NCBI GenBank assembly: GCA_932521035.1
Contig: OW051493.1
Span: 2,108,001 to 2,172,000, forward strand
Direction of reading: 5' to 3'
Length of the DNA stretch: 64,000 bases
Origin: Oscheius dolichura
Lineage: Eukaryota; Nematoda; Chromadorea; Rhabditida; Rhabditidae
Part shown: one piece after another, positions 1 through 12,326 of the stretch
Position numbering within the stretch: the first letter of the stretch is position 1
Layout of the letters: the number at the start of each line of letters is the position of its first letter
The notes under the pieces: model-generated
The model's database searches: none
Told to the model about the DNA's origin: nothing
Seen by the model: the letters and a program-made list of their open reading frames with translations, nothing else
Made by a program: the position numbers and the translations under genes

Positions 1-1143
1 GCTGCGAGGATTCCATAAATCGTTGAGTTTATCAGGTTCACTGATAAGTTTTACCCTTTGCGATACAACCGCCAAAATTGTCTATATTCTTCAAGATATT
101 TTTCCATTCTAATCTCAAGAACTTGAAGCATTTCGTTTTTTTTTAAAGTTTTGGGTTGGAAATAAATACCGAAGTTTTTATTCCGCCACGGAACATTTTA
201 ATTTTAAAATTATTTCAAAAATTCCTTTTATTGATGATCCTTGCGAAACCCTCTTCTAGACGTATTTCAGAAGCCGCAGACCCCGAGATTTGACCTTTCT
301 CTCCCGTGTTCCATTTTCCCTGCTCCCCGTCCCCCGTTAGCAGAATATGCATAGAAACCAGTGATCTGACTCCCTCTCTCCCCTTTTCCCGGCTAAAAAG
401 GGTCAAAGAATTCATCTGGTCTCCCTCCATCATACATCCCCCTCCGGCTCATATTTCATATGTTTTCTCAGCTGCTCTCACTGTCGTCTTGCTTGCTCTT
501 TTGCACCGAGTCATCCAGTCACTTCCCTCTTGTTCTTGTTCTCTTCCCGAGAAAGATGTTTATCTGGTCGTGTCATCTTCTGCCAAGTAGTAAAGTAAAC
601 TATCTCACTCCCACCCCCGGCAATCCGTCTTTTATGAGCAGAAACCGCTGCTTCATAAACAGCTCGTTTGCACCTCTTTGCCATTCTCAGATTTATGACT
701 CTGCACCCGTAAAATATCGTCAGCTCGCAGGTCTGAAGAATTGACGCGCCCAAATGAAGATCCCCCGAGCTGCCGAGATTTTCCGGGTGCGGGCGCACCG
801 GAATCTTGGACCCTCTCTTTCTCTTCCCTTCTCTCTTCTTTTGAAATTCTGTGATTTTCTCAGGGCAGTGTATTTGCCTAAGAGTGGAGCACTCATATCT
901 GTCTCACCCTGTGCCCCGTCTCCGTGTCTAAAAACTGAAACACGAGCTTCTCCAACTGCCCCCGTGGCGTTTTCCGCCTCTCCTCCCTCCCCGCTCCTGC
1001 CTCCCGCCGTGTTGCCCCGGGAGTATTTTGTGGTGTGTCAGCTGTGCCTTTCCCTCTTTCTTCTCTCCTCCTTCCCCCTCTTCCCACATTCTTCTCCATT
1101 AAATCATCAGCTTCTCTTTTTTCCAATCAGGACCCCCTCAAAA
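1..1143. other. 5' flank of the SLC4 gene
   Basis: No protein-coding exon is recognised here. The segment is rich in C and T on the plus strand and contains one family A hairpin element near 700-797. The open frame running from 754 through 1509 mixes the element, intergenic sequence and the alternative exon at 1144, so its upstream part is not taken as coding. A T-rich acceptor-like site ends about 1130, just before the ATG at 1144. This stretch may hold the promoter for the most distal transcript, but no TATA box stands out. Confidence 0.4.
700..797. repeat. family A hairpin element, copy 1
   Basis: The left stem begins ctgcacccgtaaaatatcg near 701. The right stem is gagctgccgagattttccgg near 769-785 and ends in gtgcgggcgc. 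The left stem has an extra base relative to the family consensus. The loop between the stems is unlike that of other copies. Confidence 0.8.
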
Positions 1144-1309
1144 ATGGGAGATTCCTCCCCGGAGCCGTTGGACGAGTTGGACGAGGTCACACACCGACGG
1201 GTTGTCCGTTGGGCTTCCGTCCGGGAACCCACCGCCAACGGGGCACACGCCCTCCGGAGGACAGGCACCGTCCCGGCCATGTATCCACGGCCGCATCGAT
1301 CACCGACAG
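1144..1309 (+). CDS. SLC4 alternative first exon A (isoform N-terminus)
   Basis: This is a candidate first coding exon of the bicarbonate transporter. It encodes 55 residues starting MGDSSPEPLDELDEVTHRR, and ends one base into a codon at a GTAGAG donor. Joining it to the common exon at 27201 keeps the frame and predicts an 832-residue protein. A T-rich stretch ending TCAG about 1130 lies just before the ATG and may be a trans-splice acceptor. The sequence is hydrophilic, with acidic then arginine-rich parts, as expected for the cytosolic N-terminus of an SLC4 protein. No cDNA is available here, so use of this exon is inferred from the ATG, donor phase and composition. Confidence 0.6.
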
Positions 1310-3780
1310 GTAGAGTTCGGGACAGGGGAATTATTAAAGCGGAAAGAAGGGAAACATGTTCGCGAGACGCCGGCAGACAGGGATATGTTCGTTTTGACGC
1401 AACTGTCACTCACAAAATGAAGCGATTTCTAGTCGAATCTGACCTTTCCCCAAGTCGAGGGGAAGGGGGCTCTTTCGAAAAAAATGGAATTGTTTCAAGT
1501 TTGACATAAAAGCTGTCAAACCAGAGAGAGACAATAATAACTTTCCGTCAGCTAGTGACTAAAAATGAAATCGAATTATCGAAATTTGATTTTTGCTCCT
1601 TCCTACCACTTTTTATGCATTTCACCCTTCCCATAGGAAGAAAAACCAGTCCCGGTGATCAGTTCTTGAAAGGCTTTCAATCGTTCTCAAGAAAAACTCT
1701 TGAAAAGGGGGATTTCATCCATCTTTTCCAAATGTTTTAGGTTTGGTATAAGAAATATAAAAAAAGCCCCAAAAGCGCTTTTTTTTGGGGGGGAGGGGGG
1801 GGGGGGGGGGGGGGTCCATGGACCTAATGTCGCGCGTCCTCTTTTATCTGTTTTACCTTGATAATAAGGAAAAATACTACAATAGCAGGTGATTTTCACT
1901 CGAATTTGACTTTTTTTCCAAGGCAAAAATGGAATTACTCGGCTTCGTCAATGGAAATGTTAGGGTTGGTATAAGAAATGCTAACTCAAACTGATTTAGT
2001 GGAGCTCCGGAATAACGACAATAATTTTCATTCTTTACCCAAAAACTAAACAATAACTAGACCTCTACTGATCTAATCCAGTCTGAATCAACCTCTTCCA
2101 TTTGCTTTCCTTATGTTTCGCCTGGCTAATAAGAGAAAATAACACTCTAGTCAAATAATCATTCTAACAATTGTTACCTTCTCCTGACAAGAGACCTTTT
2201 TTCAATCACTTATTTTGAGAGAAAGTTTCAAATTTAGTATAAACCGTCCAATTTTTCAATGTGCTCAATTGGACAATCCCAAATTGCCCCAATAGAATAT
2301 TTTTTCTTGTGTTTTGACAGTAGTATTTGGTTTTAAAAATTATATGCAGAGAATCATAAAGCGGTCCCCGAAAAGAACTTCACTACTTTCGGTAAGTTCA
2401 TAATGCTGCGCCTGGACAATAAGTAAAAGTTCGCCGTAATAATATGATCTTGTGACCATTCTCCCAAAGGAAAAATAACCTTTTTATGATGAAAGCAGTT
2501 TCAAATTACGGTTATAAGTTACGGATTGAGACCATTTTAGTCTAAAAAGACCCCAGATTGTGAAGAACTCCAACAGCTTCAAACTGGTAGTCTTCGAGGT
2601 GTTATTTTTTAATGGAAAAGTAGACAGGGTTCCATGAAAGCAGTAACATTCTTTTCCTACTTTTTGAGATATAGGAAGCCCATAAATGAACAGCTCACGT
2701 TCAGAAAATAATTTTAGAAGCCCAAAAAAAGTTTTCTTTCGGACCAAATGTTTCAAAGTTAGCATAAAAGCTATTTTGCCGCACTTTTTCTATTGTCATG
2801 TTCCTGAGTTTCCTAGTTATATGTTATTTGATAAAAACACAAGAGAGTGGATTCTATTTTGGGGAATTTACAGTTTTTTGCGGCTTACCGCAACCATAAA
2901 ATAAGCGAGCATTCCATTTACTTGATCCTAGGCTTTTCTGATGAATGATGTTTTAAATTAGAGATAAAACCAGAGGATTCATTCAGTTTCACTCGGTCTC
3001 GGCAGGATTGTGAAGAAACTAGCAAAATCGGTTGATTTCGTTCGTTTTTTTTGTATTTTTTACGGAGAGAATCGAGTTTTTGCTTTGAATAAAGTTGGGA
3101 TTGAGCAATAATTCCATGAATCTGGTAATTTGAAGAATCGAAGGAACAGAATTAATAAACGAAAAAGACTTTCTTATCCGATCATTGCTTTTGAAATACC
3201 TTTCGGTTGCACCTATTCCATAAGAGAATATCAGTGTTTTGTTAGAGTTACTTTATGATGCAGAGCCGTAAGAAAGAAAATGAGAATCCAATAATTCCTC
3301 TTCCATGTGGTTAATTGGTAGTTATATCCAGACCATAAGAGACCCTGGCGTTTTGTATGATCTTAGTATGCTCGTGTGACAACCCCTGCGATTTCCCTCT
3401 TCCTGAAATTTTTTAAAGTTCCAGCCCTCTCATAATATGATATGCCGTCTTCTACCCGTGATCACACTCATCAATGTTATCCTTTCCTCCGATTTTACTG
3501 ATATTTTTTTCTTTTTTTTTGGGACCAAACAATCCCAACGTGACCCCGGGAGCCAGAGGCAAACCCATCCACATTCCCCCCTAAAATATCTTCCATCTGT
3601 TTACGAAAAATAGAAAAGTGTGTGTTCGTTTTTATAAGCAGCCATCTCCCGCCCCAGCCGGAGTGTGAAAGGTTGTCAAAAAATCACGGCCTCGTGATCC
3701 TTCCACCTCCCCTCCCGGCTGGCCCAGTGTTATTTTCATTTTTCACTTCTCGCGTATCTACGAACGGTTCTGACCCTCCA
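1310..3780 (+). other. intron-like interval between alternative exons A and B
   Basis: No coding exon is recognised. The interval contains the long G run near 1787-1814 and AT-rich sequence with scattered TTTCA words. The short open frames look like chance ORFs in AT-rich DNA. Confidence 0.45.
1787..1814 (+). repeat. poly(G) tract
   Basis: About 28 consecutive guanines, interrupted once by A, follow an eight-base T run. Such a run could form a G-quadruplex on the plus strand. It is also a place where base calling or assembly length is often unreliable. Confidence 0.95.
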
Positions 3781-3856
3781 ATGGAAAGTCAGTTCTATCT
3801 TTTTGAGGATATCGATCAAACCGACCCAAATGACTCCAATCCGACTGAGGATGAAG
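3781..3856 (+). CDS. SLC4 alternative first exon B (isoform N-terminus)
   Basis: This short candidate first exon starts at ATG 3781 and encodes 25 residues (MESQFYLFEDIDQTDPND at the start), ending in an acidic run PTEDE. The donor GTAAAT is in phase 1, exactly as in the other four candidate first exons. Spliced to 27201 it creates the junction DE-DEYDNV and an 802-residue protein, the shortest isoform. A pyrimidine-rich, GC-richer block lies just upstream. Because the exon is short and no acceptor sits close to the ATG, it is less certain than exons A, C, D and E. Confidence 0.5.
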
Positions 3857-5277
3857 GTAAATTCGGGGGAGTTCTGGTCAAAAAAGGTGTTTTCCTGGAT
3901 TGTACTGTGTTTACAAGGCGTCTTTTGTGAAGTACAACGGCGATGAAATGAGTGCTTCTAATCGTTTTTTGCCCTTTAAATATTGACCCTGGAATAGTAA
4001 AAGTGCTCAAATTGCTTCCAGAATTGCTAATATTACTTTTCTCTTACTTTCGATCAGTAATATTTCAATGAAAAGATATAAGCGTCTAAAAGTAAGCCTT
4101 TGGTACTGTTCCCCTCTATGAACCGAAAATTAGGCTTCTTTACCTGGTAAAGTCTAGAAATCTTTTGATTTCGTTTCCCTTCCAACTTTTCCTATATCTC
4201 ATCTAGATTCTAGAAATCCTTTATTCAGTTCCCTTTCGTATTGTCCTTGGAACAATAAAAATCGGCAAAGTTTTACGAGAACGTGAAAATTGGCGTCTGT
4301 GCCTATCTCTGACCACTAATGTTTCACAATTCTAATAAAACCGAGCAGAATCGAAGATTACTGCTCTTGCCTCCGAATCTATGGTAAAATTGGCAGGGGA
4401 AACCAATTTTGTGCATTTTTTAACCAAAAAAGCCTAGTTTTCCCTTCCTATTAGCTTTGCACGACGTTTACAGGAGGGTATTTCAAAGCCTTGACGCGAA
4501 AACAAAAGAACAATCTCATCAATATATGTTTCATTTTCATGTTTACATATTGACCACGAAAGATGAAAGTTTCTCAAAATGTTCCGCACTTGGTATACAA
4601 AAACGAAGTAGGGAGGCTGTCGCTTCAATTTCAATTAGTTGACCATGCTGTTTCGACTATCTACCATAAGCAAGAGAAGAATAAAAAATATCCGTTTCCT
4701 TCAATACAACGGTTCCTTGCCAATTTCTGCAATTTACATATTGATCCCAAAACAATTAAAATAAATGGTTTCGAAAAAAACTGAAAAGAAAAGAAGCACT
4801 GAAAAGAAGCCGTGTTTTTAGTTAGAGACGTTCTTGCTATATGTTTGTACTACGTTTACATGGCGTAATTTTCAAAATAGCCGCAATGCCGCCCGTTGCT
4901 ATAATAATTCTTTCTCAACTTATGAAGTTTCAATAATTACTCTCCGGAAGATTAAAAATAACCAAAGGATTCCTGGAATGGCGAAGCTGATGTCCGTTTT
5001 GACTAGTAATTTTCAATTTTGCCGCAAAATATCATGACTGTAGTTGTTGTCACGCGCTTTTTGCTATTTACATATTGACATTAAAAAAAACTGAGCAGCT
5101 AATGTCGGCTGCGCTCTCTATCCAGTAATGTTTCCCTGTTTATATGTAAGCAAACCAGCAAAGGGGAATTTTCCATCCAGGTACTCACCCCCTTTCTTGG
5201 TCAATAATGCTATCCATTTCTTTGTTAGGTTATAAACGTAGTTCGTCTGTGTTTCTCCAAAAAGTTTGTGTTTCCAG

Positions 5278-5535
5278 GCATACATGAGCAGAACGTCCGA
5301 CGTCGGGCGCGCCGGCTTTTTGGGCGTTGACGGGCGTGTCGGACGTTTGTCTCCGTATCTCGGTCATTTCTTGGTCGATGTCAAAAATTCAAAGACCACC
5401 TTGGAGAGAATATCAAGACGATTCAAATGAGCTCGGCCACAGCACAAACGGACCGACAAAAAAATCTTTAACCCCGCAAACTTTGACTGGTGATGTGTTA
5501 TGTAACGCGGAGCGCCCAAAACTCGCGGCGACAAT
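5278..5535 (+). mobile_element. family B inverted-repeat element, copy 1 (one arm)
   Basis: It starts with a catacatgagcagaacg-like terminus and contains the family core: gtttgtctccgtatctcggt, then ttcaaagaccaccttggaga, then ccccgcaaactttgactggt and a ttatgtaacgc segment. Only one orientation of the arm is present, so this is a deleted copy. Confidence 0.75.
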
Positions 5536-5757
5536 CTACACTTTTTTAAACTTCAAGACAAAAGTCCCTGGTGAATAATGGCATTGGCGCTCTATTATAA
5601 TGGGATCAATCAATTTCCGAAGCGTGTATCCATTGATCATGGAGAGGGGAACAGCTGACCGACAGGGGCCGGGAGCGATGACTAACGGGACGGATCATAA
5701 TAATTTGATGGTTGAGTGACAAATTAAACGGGCTAATTATTAAAGAGGATAAGAAGA

Positions 5758-5774
5758 GAATTTCAGGAGAACGG
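5758..5774 (+). promoter_or_regulatory. possible trans-splice acceptor before exon C
   Basis: The string gagaatttcag is followed eight bases later by ATG at 5775. This spacing fits spliced-leader addition or a short 5' UTR exon in nematodes, and suggests that exon C starts its own transcript. Confidence 0.45.
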
Positions 5775-5919
5775 ATGGACGCCTTCAGCCACAGCTATCT
5801 CCGGGTGCCGGGACAGATCAGCGGCCGGACGAGTCCGTCCGTCGCCTCGATGACATCCGAGCCGGAGAGCTGTATAGACGACACCCGGTACATGAACGAC
5901 GACGACGACATCATCATTG
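5775..5919 (+). CDS. SLC4 alternative first exon C (isoform N-terminus)
   Basis: Starting at ATG 5775 the exon encodes 48 residues, serine-rich at first (MDAFSHSYLRVPGQISGRTS) and ending in an acidic run containing NDDDDIII. It ends one base into a glycine/aspartate codon at a GTGAGT donor. The phase matches the acceptor at 27201, giving an 825-residue product. A TTTCAG lies eight bases before the ATG. The acidic end resembles that of exon D (residues DDDSVHEFEDDD), so the two may be ancient duplicates or may supply the same kind of N-terminal tail. Function within the isoform is not known. Confidence 0.65.
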
Positions 5920-8218
5920 GTGAGTCGAGCATGTTAGAAAATTGGAGGTCGTGCATTTGAGTCGAAAGTATTGGAGATACTGGGATATTGGAGGTTTAAA
6001 AGGGCACACGATGCACAGAAAGCTCAAAATACCCGGGGTACTCTCGAATAAACGGGACCTTTCCATGACTTATTTTCCCGTGCAAACCGGACAAGGGTTA
6101 CTGTAACCTGAAATATTGTTTTTCTAGAGAACGTTGTTCTTTTGCAGAAATGTTTAGATTCTTTTGGTTTTATCAAATGGTTTTATGAGGCATTTATGTA
6201 TTTCTTGCTTCAAGAGATGGTTTTAATGTGAGAACAGTATCTTGGAGTAATCCATGACCAACTCATGTCTTCAAGTCAATTGTATCCCCACTACTTCCTT
6301 TTCTCCTGCTTCAAGGTACCGTTATAATGGGAACTTTCCAAACTTCCTTTACTAAAGAAGATATCCTATCAACCGTCAAAAATGGAGTTTTTACTTTTTT
6401 TTTTGAAGACAATTAGACTTCAAATGTAACATCTCAAAACAGAGACATCGTTGTTTCTCGTCGAATTTTTGCTTGTTTGAATCTTTTCTTCATATTTTGT
6501 ACCATCTGATTAGCCTCGGAAGTCGCGGTTTTACACACTTCTACTCCTTTTTTGATTCGCAAAACTACTTTTCCACTTCCCGTTCAACTTTTCCCTGGTT
6601 TTTATCATCTGGTCAGGATAGCAATTTTATTGTAGATAAGCACATTTAAAGTAATATATAGTCTTACTGAAGCTTGTTAGGCTCCTTCGGGCGATTACAA
6701 AGTGCCCTTTTATGGCTGTTGGTTCTTCATTTGCTTCATAAACCCTTTTAATTCAATACTTTCGTTCGCTAACATTTCAGAGATTCCTTCAATAAGTTCC
6801 ATTTTTTTCATACCACTCTCCCTCTCCCCTGTCGGGCTTTTTATCCTCTGATCCAGAAAGCAACATGCGCACATCTCATCGTTTATTCAGAATAGTGGCC
6901 TCCCCATTGCCCTCCGGCTCCCCGGATGCATTGTTTTCTCTGCCCGGCCAACTTTTACTACCACTGCCAATTGTGGTCATCCGTGTTTTCCCCCACCTCT
7001 CGTGAATTCTCTCCTCGTGCTCTAATGTTATTCCCGTTTTGTCGAACATAACTAGCCGCCCTCCCTGGTTGGTAACCTTCTTCTTCTTCTTCTTCTTTCC
7101 CTCCTCCTGCCCTTCCCCGTGATTTAGAGACCAAAGATTAGGGGATGAGGGAGAGGGAGGAAGGAAGGGAATTAATAAAAAGGACGGAACTCATTACGGC
7201 CGGGAGGGTGAGGGTGGCAGCATTAGTTATTCATTCGGGGCGAGGTTTCAATGAGGACTCTTATTTCCGCTAGCTCAATGTTTTATTGCTCCCCTGACCA
7301 ACTTCAGTTACATAAAGAACTATGACTGTTACCTTATAAATGACGCTTTCCTGGCCTTTTCCCTTTTCCCGCTTTTCTTATTTTATTAATAGTTTTGAGG
7401 GAAGCTTTTGTTCCATGAAGATGAGCAGTGTTATTCTCGCAAGTGGCCACATTTGAACCAGCAACGTAACAGTAAAAGAGAGCCACAACCTTGTTTTTTA
7501 AATATTTTCCGACTTCAATGAGGCTTCTTATTTCCGCGAGCTCAACGTTTTATCACTACAAGAACGGCAAAGGTCCTTCGGCCACTCACTTTTTTGTTTT
7601 TTATGATTTTTATCTAAAGCCTACATTTGGATACAACGAGCAATTTTATTTGACCGGGTTTTTGTTTCAATAAAATTCAAGGTTCCCGCAACATAACGGA
7701 ATAGTGAGCCGCAACAGTGATATGCTTTTGAGGTTTCAATCGGGATTCTTATTTCCTCGAGCTCTAGTTTTCAATTGCTAATGCTGAGTGCGGTGAAAAC
7801 GTAACGAACTGCGACGGTTACAGTATAAGTCACACTTTCCCGGCCTTTTTCTTTCTTTACTTTCTATATTTTATAAGTTTTGATTTCTATATTTTATAAG
7901 TTTTGAGGGTAGCTTTTATTCCATCAAGATGAGGAGGTTTACTAGAACTACCATTTTGTTTTGAACAAGTTTTTTACTATTTTGGCCGAGCGTCTACCAA
8001 AAAAAAAACTCGAGTTTACTGTAATCCTAAAGTCAAAAGGAGCTCTGGGTATTCTTTTGAGCTCTACGTATAGCACTGTAGATAGCCTATTGTCCTTATT
8101 GATATCTCCCAGAACCTGTTTCTTCTTTTTAAATTATCCCCTTTTGTTGTTATTTTATTAGTTCCGGGGAAGTTCTTATTCCATTGAGAAGAACAGCCTC
8201 ATTCAATCGATGTCGGGT

Positions 8219-8498
8219 TACCGTATTTTCTCAATTAGAAGCCCCCATCCCCCCTCCGTAAGCGCGCTCTGTTAAAATGCTCTATCTCACTGGCGTTGAC
8301 GTTCATTTACTCGATTATTTATGATTATTTTTCTACTTTTCTTTCTGTAATGCAAAGTATAGGCCATAATGATCATAGTAATACAAAAAACAAGAAAAAC
8401 GCTTGCAATAGCGTTTTTGCACGACGCATTACGATTTAGACAGAGCATTTTTACAGAGCGCATTTACGGAGGGAGCTTCTAATTGAGAAAATACGGTA
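8219..8498. mobile_element. inverted-repeat element, family D
   Basis: The ends are taccgtattttctcaattag and its reverse complement at 8478-8498. The arms extend about 60 bp (both contain ctccgtaa and a gcgctctgt segment) around a central palindrome with aaaaacgcttgcaatagcg. No ORF is present, so this is a MITE-like element. Related fragments occur near 29250-29300 and 38414-38500. Confidence 0.8.
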
Positions 8499-8869
8499 TG
8501 CATTTTTCTAATGGTGTATCAAAATCCTTCCCATGTACCCTAACTTGGGCTTCAATTCCTAGTTCATAATTTCTGTCTAATTTTGTTCTTTTTCGGTTCT
8601 GGGAGCCCTTTTTATTCGTTTGAGGTGAACAGTTACAATAGTTACACCTTTTTCCACTTTTACAATGGTCCATTTTATATTTTGAGTTCTTCATTTTCTG
8701 TTCTACAGGAGATGAATAAATAAAAAACTCCAAATGCGTCGAGTAGCGCGTTTTTGGTCTTTTTTCTTCTGTTTTCTGTGATTTAATTCGGTTTTGGAGA
8801 AGTCTTTTATTTCATCCGAGGTAAACAGATTCAATAAGTTCCGAGAATTCCGGCTATCCGGTCATTACA

Positions 8870-8977
8870 GACTCTCACCAAGGAAGCCACCTCGCCGTGG
8901 GGGTTTTTGGAATTTTTCAATACAAATTTGAATTTGGGGGTGGTGAGGTGCCAGAGGTGGCGTCCTTGGTGAGAGTC
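8870..8977. mobile_element. inverted-repeat element, family C
   Basis: Terminal inverted repeats gactctcaccaagga and tccttggtgagagtc flank inner arms (gccacctcgccg against ggtgaggtgccagaggtggc). The total is about 108 bp with no coding capacity. Only one copy was seen in this window. Confidence 0.75.
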
Positions 8978-11900
8978 CTTATTCGCCCTGCTATTGTTTA
9001 CAATTTACAATTTACAACTTGTTATCCTACTAAACAAATGAGGCCATATCTTGGGGGATTGCCATTTTTGGTAGGTTTCCACGAGGATTCCTATTCCTTT
9101 TTAGCTGAACCAACTCGTTGAATGGACTTCGTCGTAATAAAAAAGCTCGAAATATGTTTGTACAAATTTCTTACTCTGTATTTTATCCGCCTTCTTTCAT
9201 CCAAATCCTGTCTGCTTCGGGAAAAGGTTTTATTTCATTTTTTATTTTCAGTTGGTTGAGTATCTGACCTGTATCTGTATAGTAATTGTCCTGGAGAGTG
9301 CCTTTAATTTGTTTACTTTTTGATTTCACTTAGCCGTGTTCGAATAACGCTACTTCCCTTTGAGATTAGCCCCTTTCTTGTCGGGAAGTAAGCGTGTTTC
9401 TCCCCGGCCCTCCAATTTGCCTCCTAGGCCATTCCCAGGACAAATCCTCATTGAAATGCAAAATCTCCGGGTCCCCCGCCGTCTTTTCGCCTTCTGAATA
9501 CGGGGGTTGTCATTCTCTTTCCTTCTATATTCCCAGAAATCCCCCAGATCATTTCCATCTGTACCAGAAGAGAGCGGCCCCCACCCTCGCTTCCCTCCAA
9601 TCAATCCATCAGCTGTTTCTTGATCTTCCCCTCCCGGCAATTTGTGGGTGTATATCACGGCCCCGGGGCCCGACACACGTGTGTTTCTCTTTTTCGAAGA
9701 AGAGGAAAGGCGGCGGCGGCCTCGCCTCCTTCGAGCACATTTGCAAGTTGAATGAGATTTGGCAGGGGCGCTCTTCCCTAGCATTCCCTTGCCCCAGCCA
9801 CCCCCCGTTACCTCTCCTCCCTCAGCTGTTCCATCTCCTCCTCCCCCACAGCCGGCTCTCATTAGACTTCCGTCCTGAGTCACGGATCTCCGTCTCCATC
9901 TATCCCCCTCCCTCACCCTAGCTCTCAATTATCCTTCGTATTTTAACCCCCGGCTCATTCTCTCTCTCTCTCTACTCCTTTTCAATTAAAAACTGATGAA
10001 ATATTTATAAAATATAGAGAGTAACAGGTGATTTGGAAGGCTAAAAGTAGCACGGGAGAGGGTAATTTTAAAAATATCCTTTGCGCCGTGAGTAACCTAT
10101 TCCAAGCAGATTCGATTTTACTTGAATTCCACTTGAAAATTAGAAATTTTGGGTTTTGGAGGACTTAAATAAAACCATTCTCAGATTTTATACAATTGTA
10201 TTGTGGTCCAAAGCTCAAATCCCACCAGAATTCCAGGGTAACATTGAATTTCTAGTCGTTTGGGGACCCACACAACACAAGCCACAGCGGGGACAAGGGT
10301 AAGCTACAACAACAAACTATATACATAGCTTTGATTCTATTTAACTTCTAGATGAAACCTACAAATTTTATGCTTCGGTGCGGCTACATAGAGTAATCCG
10401 GGCTGTTTATTTGATAGCTAAATAATTCAGAAAGCTCATTTTTGACGTAGATTACAGTGTTCTTTTCGCGAAGGGTATACCAAAATATCGAGAACTCCTG
10501 TTACTCTTATATAAATTCCTAACAAAACCCCGGAGTTCAAGAAGATTATCTACGACAAGATTCGGTTATATATAAATTGTAGGCGATACCTAGAATATTT
10601 TTGACGAGTATTGCCGATTTCTTCGATTGTTTCTAGGCACAGATATAAAGCAGTTTCGCAAATTGATTACGGTGACATTTCCTGATATGTTCCAAAAAAA
10701 CGTAAGCGGCCATCTTGATGGTGGATGATTTTCGAAATTAGAGTATTAGACCGTTTTCTCATCCTCGTTCGATCTGAAAAATCTGAACAGTTTACTCATA
10801 CACTGCCTACGTGTATTCTCTTATATAAATCAAAGGTGATACCTAGAATTTCCTTTTGTTTTACAGTACTTACATAAAGTAACCTTACTTCTTTTATGGA
10901 TTGCTCATTGCTTTTCATAAAGTAGAAAATTTTGACTAGAAGAGATAAACAAACTGCAGGATACTGTAACAGTATTCGTAAATGCCGAGCTGCATCCTGA
11001 TTTTTTCCGGCTTCGAGATTCGTACATAGGACAGTCCAATTAGTTCGCCTCGATTCTTCTGCTTGTTCCATATTGATCCAAAAAGATCAAACTACAGAGA
11101 AATGTATCGTCCGCCTCTAGATTGATAGAATTAGTCATACACCATTTCCCGGTTAGCAAAATCATAAAACTTTTCAATTTAGAAACTCAAATGACACAAC
11201 CATTATCCTCATTCTTGATTGATTTTATTTGAATCGAATACTAAACTTGGAATTTTTTTTATTTTACATTAGAACCTTGGATTACTGTAGTTTCTTCTGT
11301 CCAATGAACTTGACTCCCTCTCCATGTTTCGTGTCACCTCCTCGAGGGCCGGGAAATCGGAGCCGTCTCTTATTTCTCTCACCTTGCAAAACAATCAGTC
11401 CTTTCCTTTTTCTAAAATCCACGAAACGGAAGAGATTCTCCCTCCTCCCTCTGCTTCCCTGTTGATATTTGTTTCCCGGCTGAGCAGAGATTGCCCTCCT
11501 GGTCCCCCGGGGGAGAGCAGCCTCCACCCTCTCTCTTTTTTCTGCACTTCCGCTCCCTTTATTACAGCAATAATACTCCCTCCTGCCCCTGTTCCCTAAG
11601 TCCTCCATAAAAATTTAACGGCAGGCCTTGTGGCTTCTTCCAATCCGATGATTCCATTGAGGCGACTGGCCACTGGAAGTAACCCTCCGGGCCGGGAAGG
11701 GAGGAATATGAGAAGACGAGCAGGGCAGAGCAGTTCAAAAATCGAAGCTGTTTGTTTTCAGACTCAGCTCTCATAAAGCCTCCCTCATCTCCTCCTCTTC
11801 TCCCCTTCCAGCCTTTTGGGTTCCTCTATAGGCGCCCCTAGTGGGTGTGTGCCAATAGTTCATTTCTTCCGCGTCTTCTAAAATGGCTATTATGAAGCCA

Positions 11901-12129
11901 GCTTTGTTTCTTTTCCTTGTGTTCTGTGGAGTAACTAAATTCAACTAAATTCCATTCAGTAGTGTCCGATTGAAATTATGTCATTTTTCGGTTTTCAAAG
12001 TGGTTATATGTTGCCCATCTTTTCTGCGTATCAGTACTTCTTTGATATCACTTGAAATCAAGAGCTCTAAACTTTTAATACCAGCTATCACACATAGCAA
12101 TTTTACTACCAAAATCTCATACAAGCCTT

Positions 12130-12326
12130 ATACATGGGCAAAACGCCTAATGGGGCTCGCCTGTCTTCAGGCATGTCGGGTGTTTTTGCCTATATCTCGG
12201 TCATTTCTTGATCGATTTCAAAAATTCAAAAACCTGCTTGGAGAGTACGTCATGGCGATTCTAATGAACCGAGTCACATCTCAACCGCCCAAAAACATTT
12301 AGCCCCACAAACATCAAGAGTAACAG
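12130..12326 (+). mobile_element. family B element, copy 2 (one arm)
   Basis: Starts tacatgggcaaaacgcc, then tcgggtgtttttgcctatat, ttcaaaaattcaaaaacctg, gattctaatgaaccgagtca and agccccacaaacatcaagag. The opposite arm is missing. Confidence 0.75.

Larger units (their letters stand above)
3857..5774 (+). other. intron-like interval between alternative exons B and C
   Basis: AT-rich sequence with diverged repeats built around phrases such as TTTACATATTGA and TGTTTC followed by a TATAA-like word. It also carries one family B transposon near 5278-5535. No coding exon is seen apart from exon C at the end. Confidence 0.45.
7240..9130 (+). repeat. block of diverged tandem units
   Basis: Units share phrases such as ggtttcaatgaggactctta (7245), acttcaatgaggcttcttat (7509), ggtttcaatcgggattctta (7733) and aggtttccacgaggattcct (9073), as well as ttttgagggaagctttt-like segments. 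Spacing is about 220-270 bp in the first part. Similarity extends beyond the motif (for example cgagctc or tagctc after ttatttcc), so these are old tandem duplications. Confidence 0.6.

Noticed and set aside
754-1509. A 251-codon plus-strand frame
   Set aside because: It runs through a family A hairpin and non-coding DNA. Only 1144-1309 shows exon character and a usable donor.
9350-9928. Long open frames on both strands (192 and 175 codons) over the same segment
   Set aside because: The segment is pyrimidine- and GC-rich with few chances for stop codons. The translations are low-complexity, with no domain, splice logic or start context.
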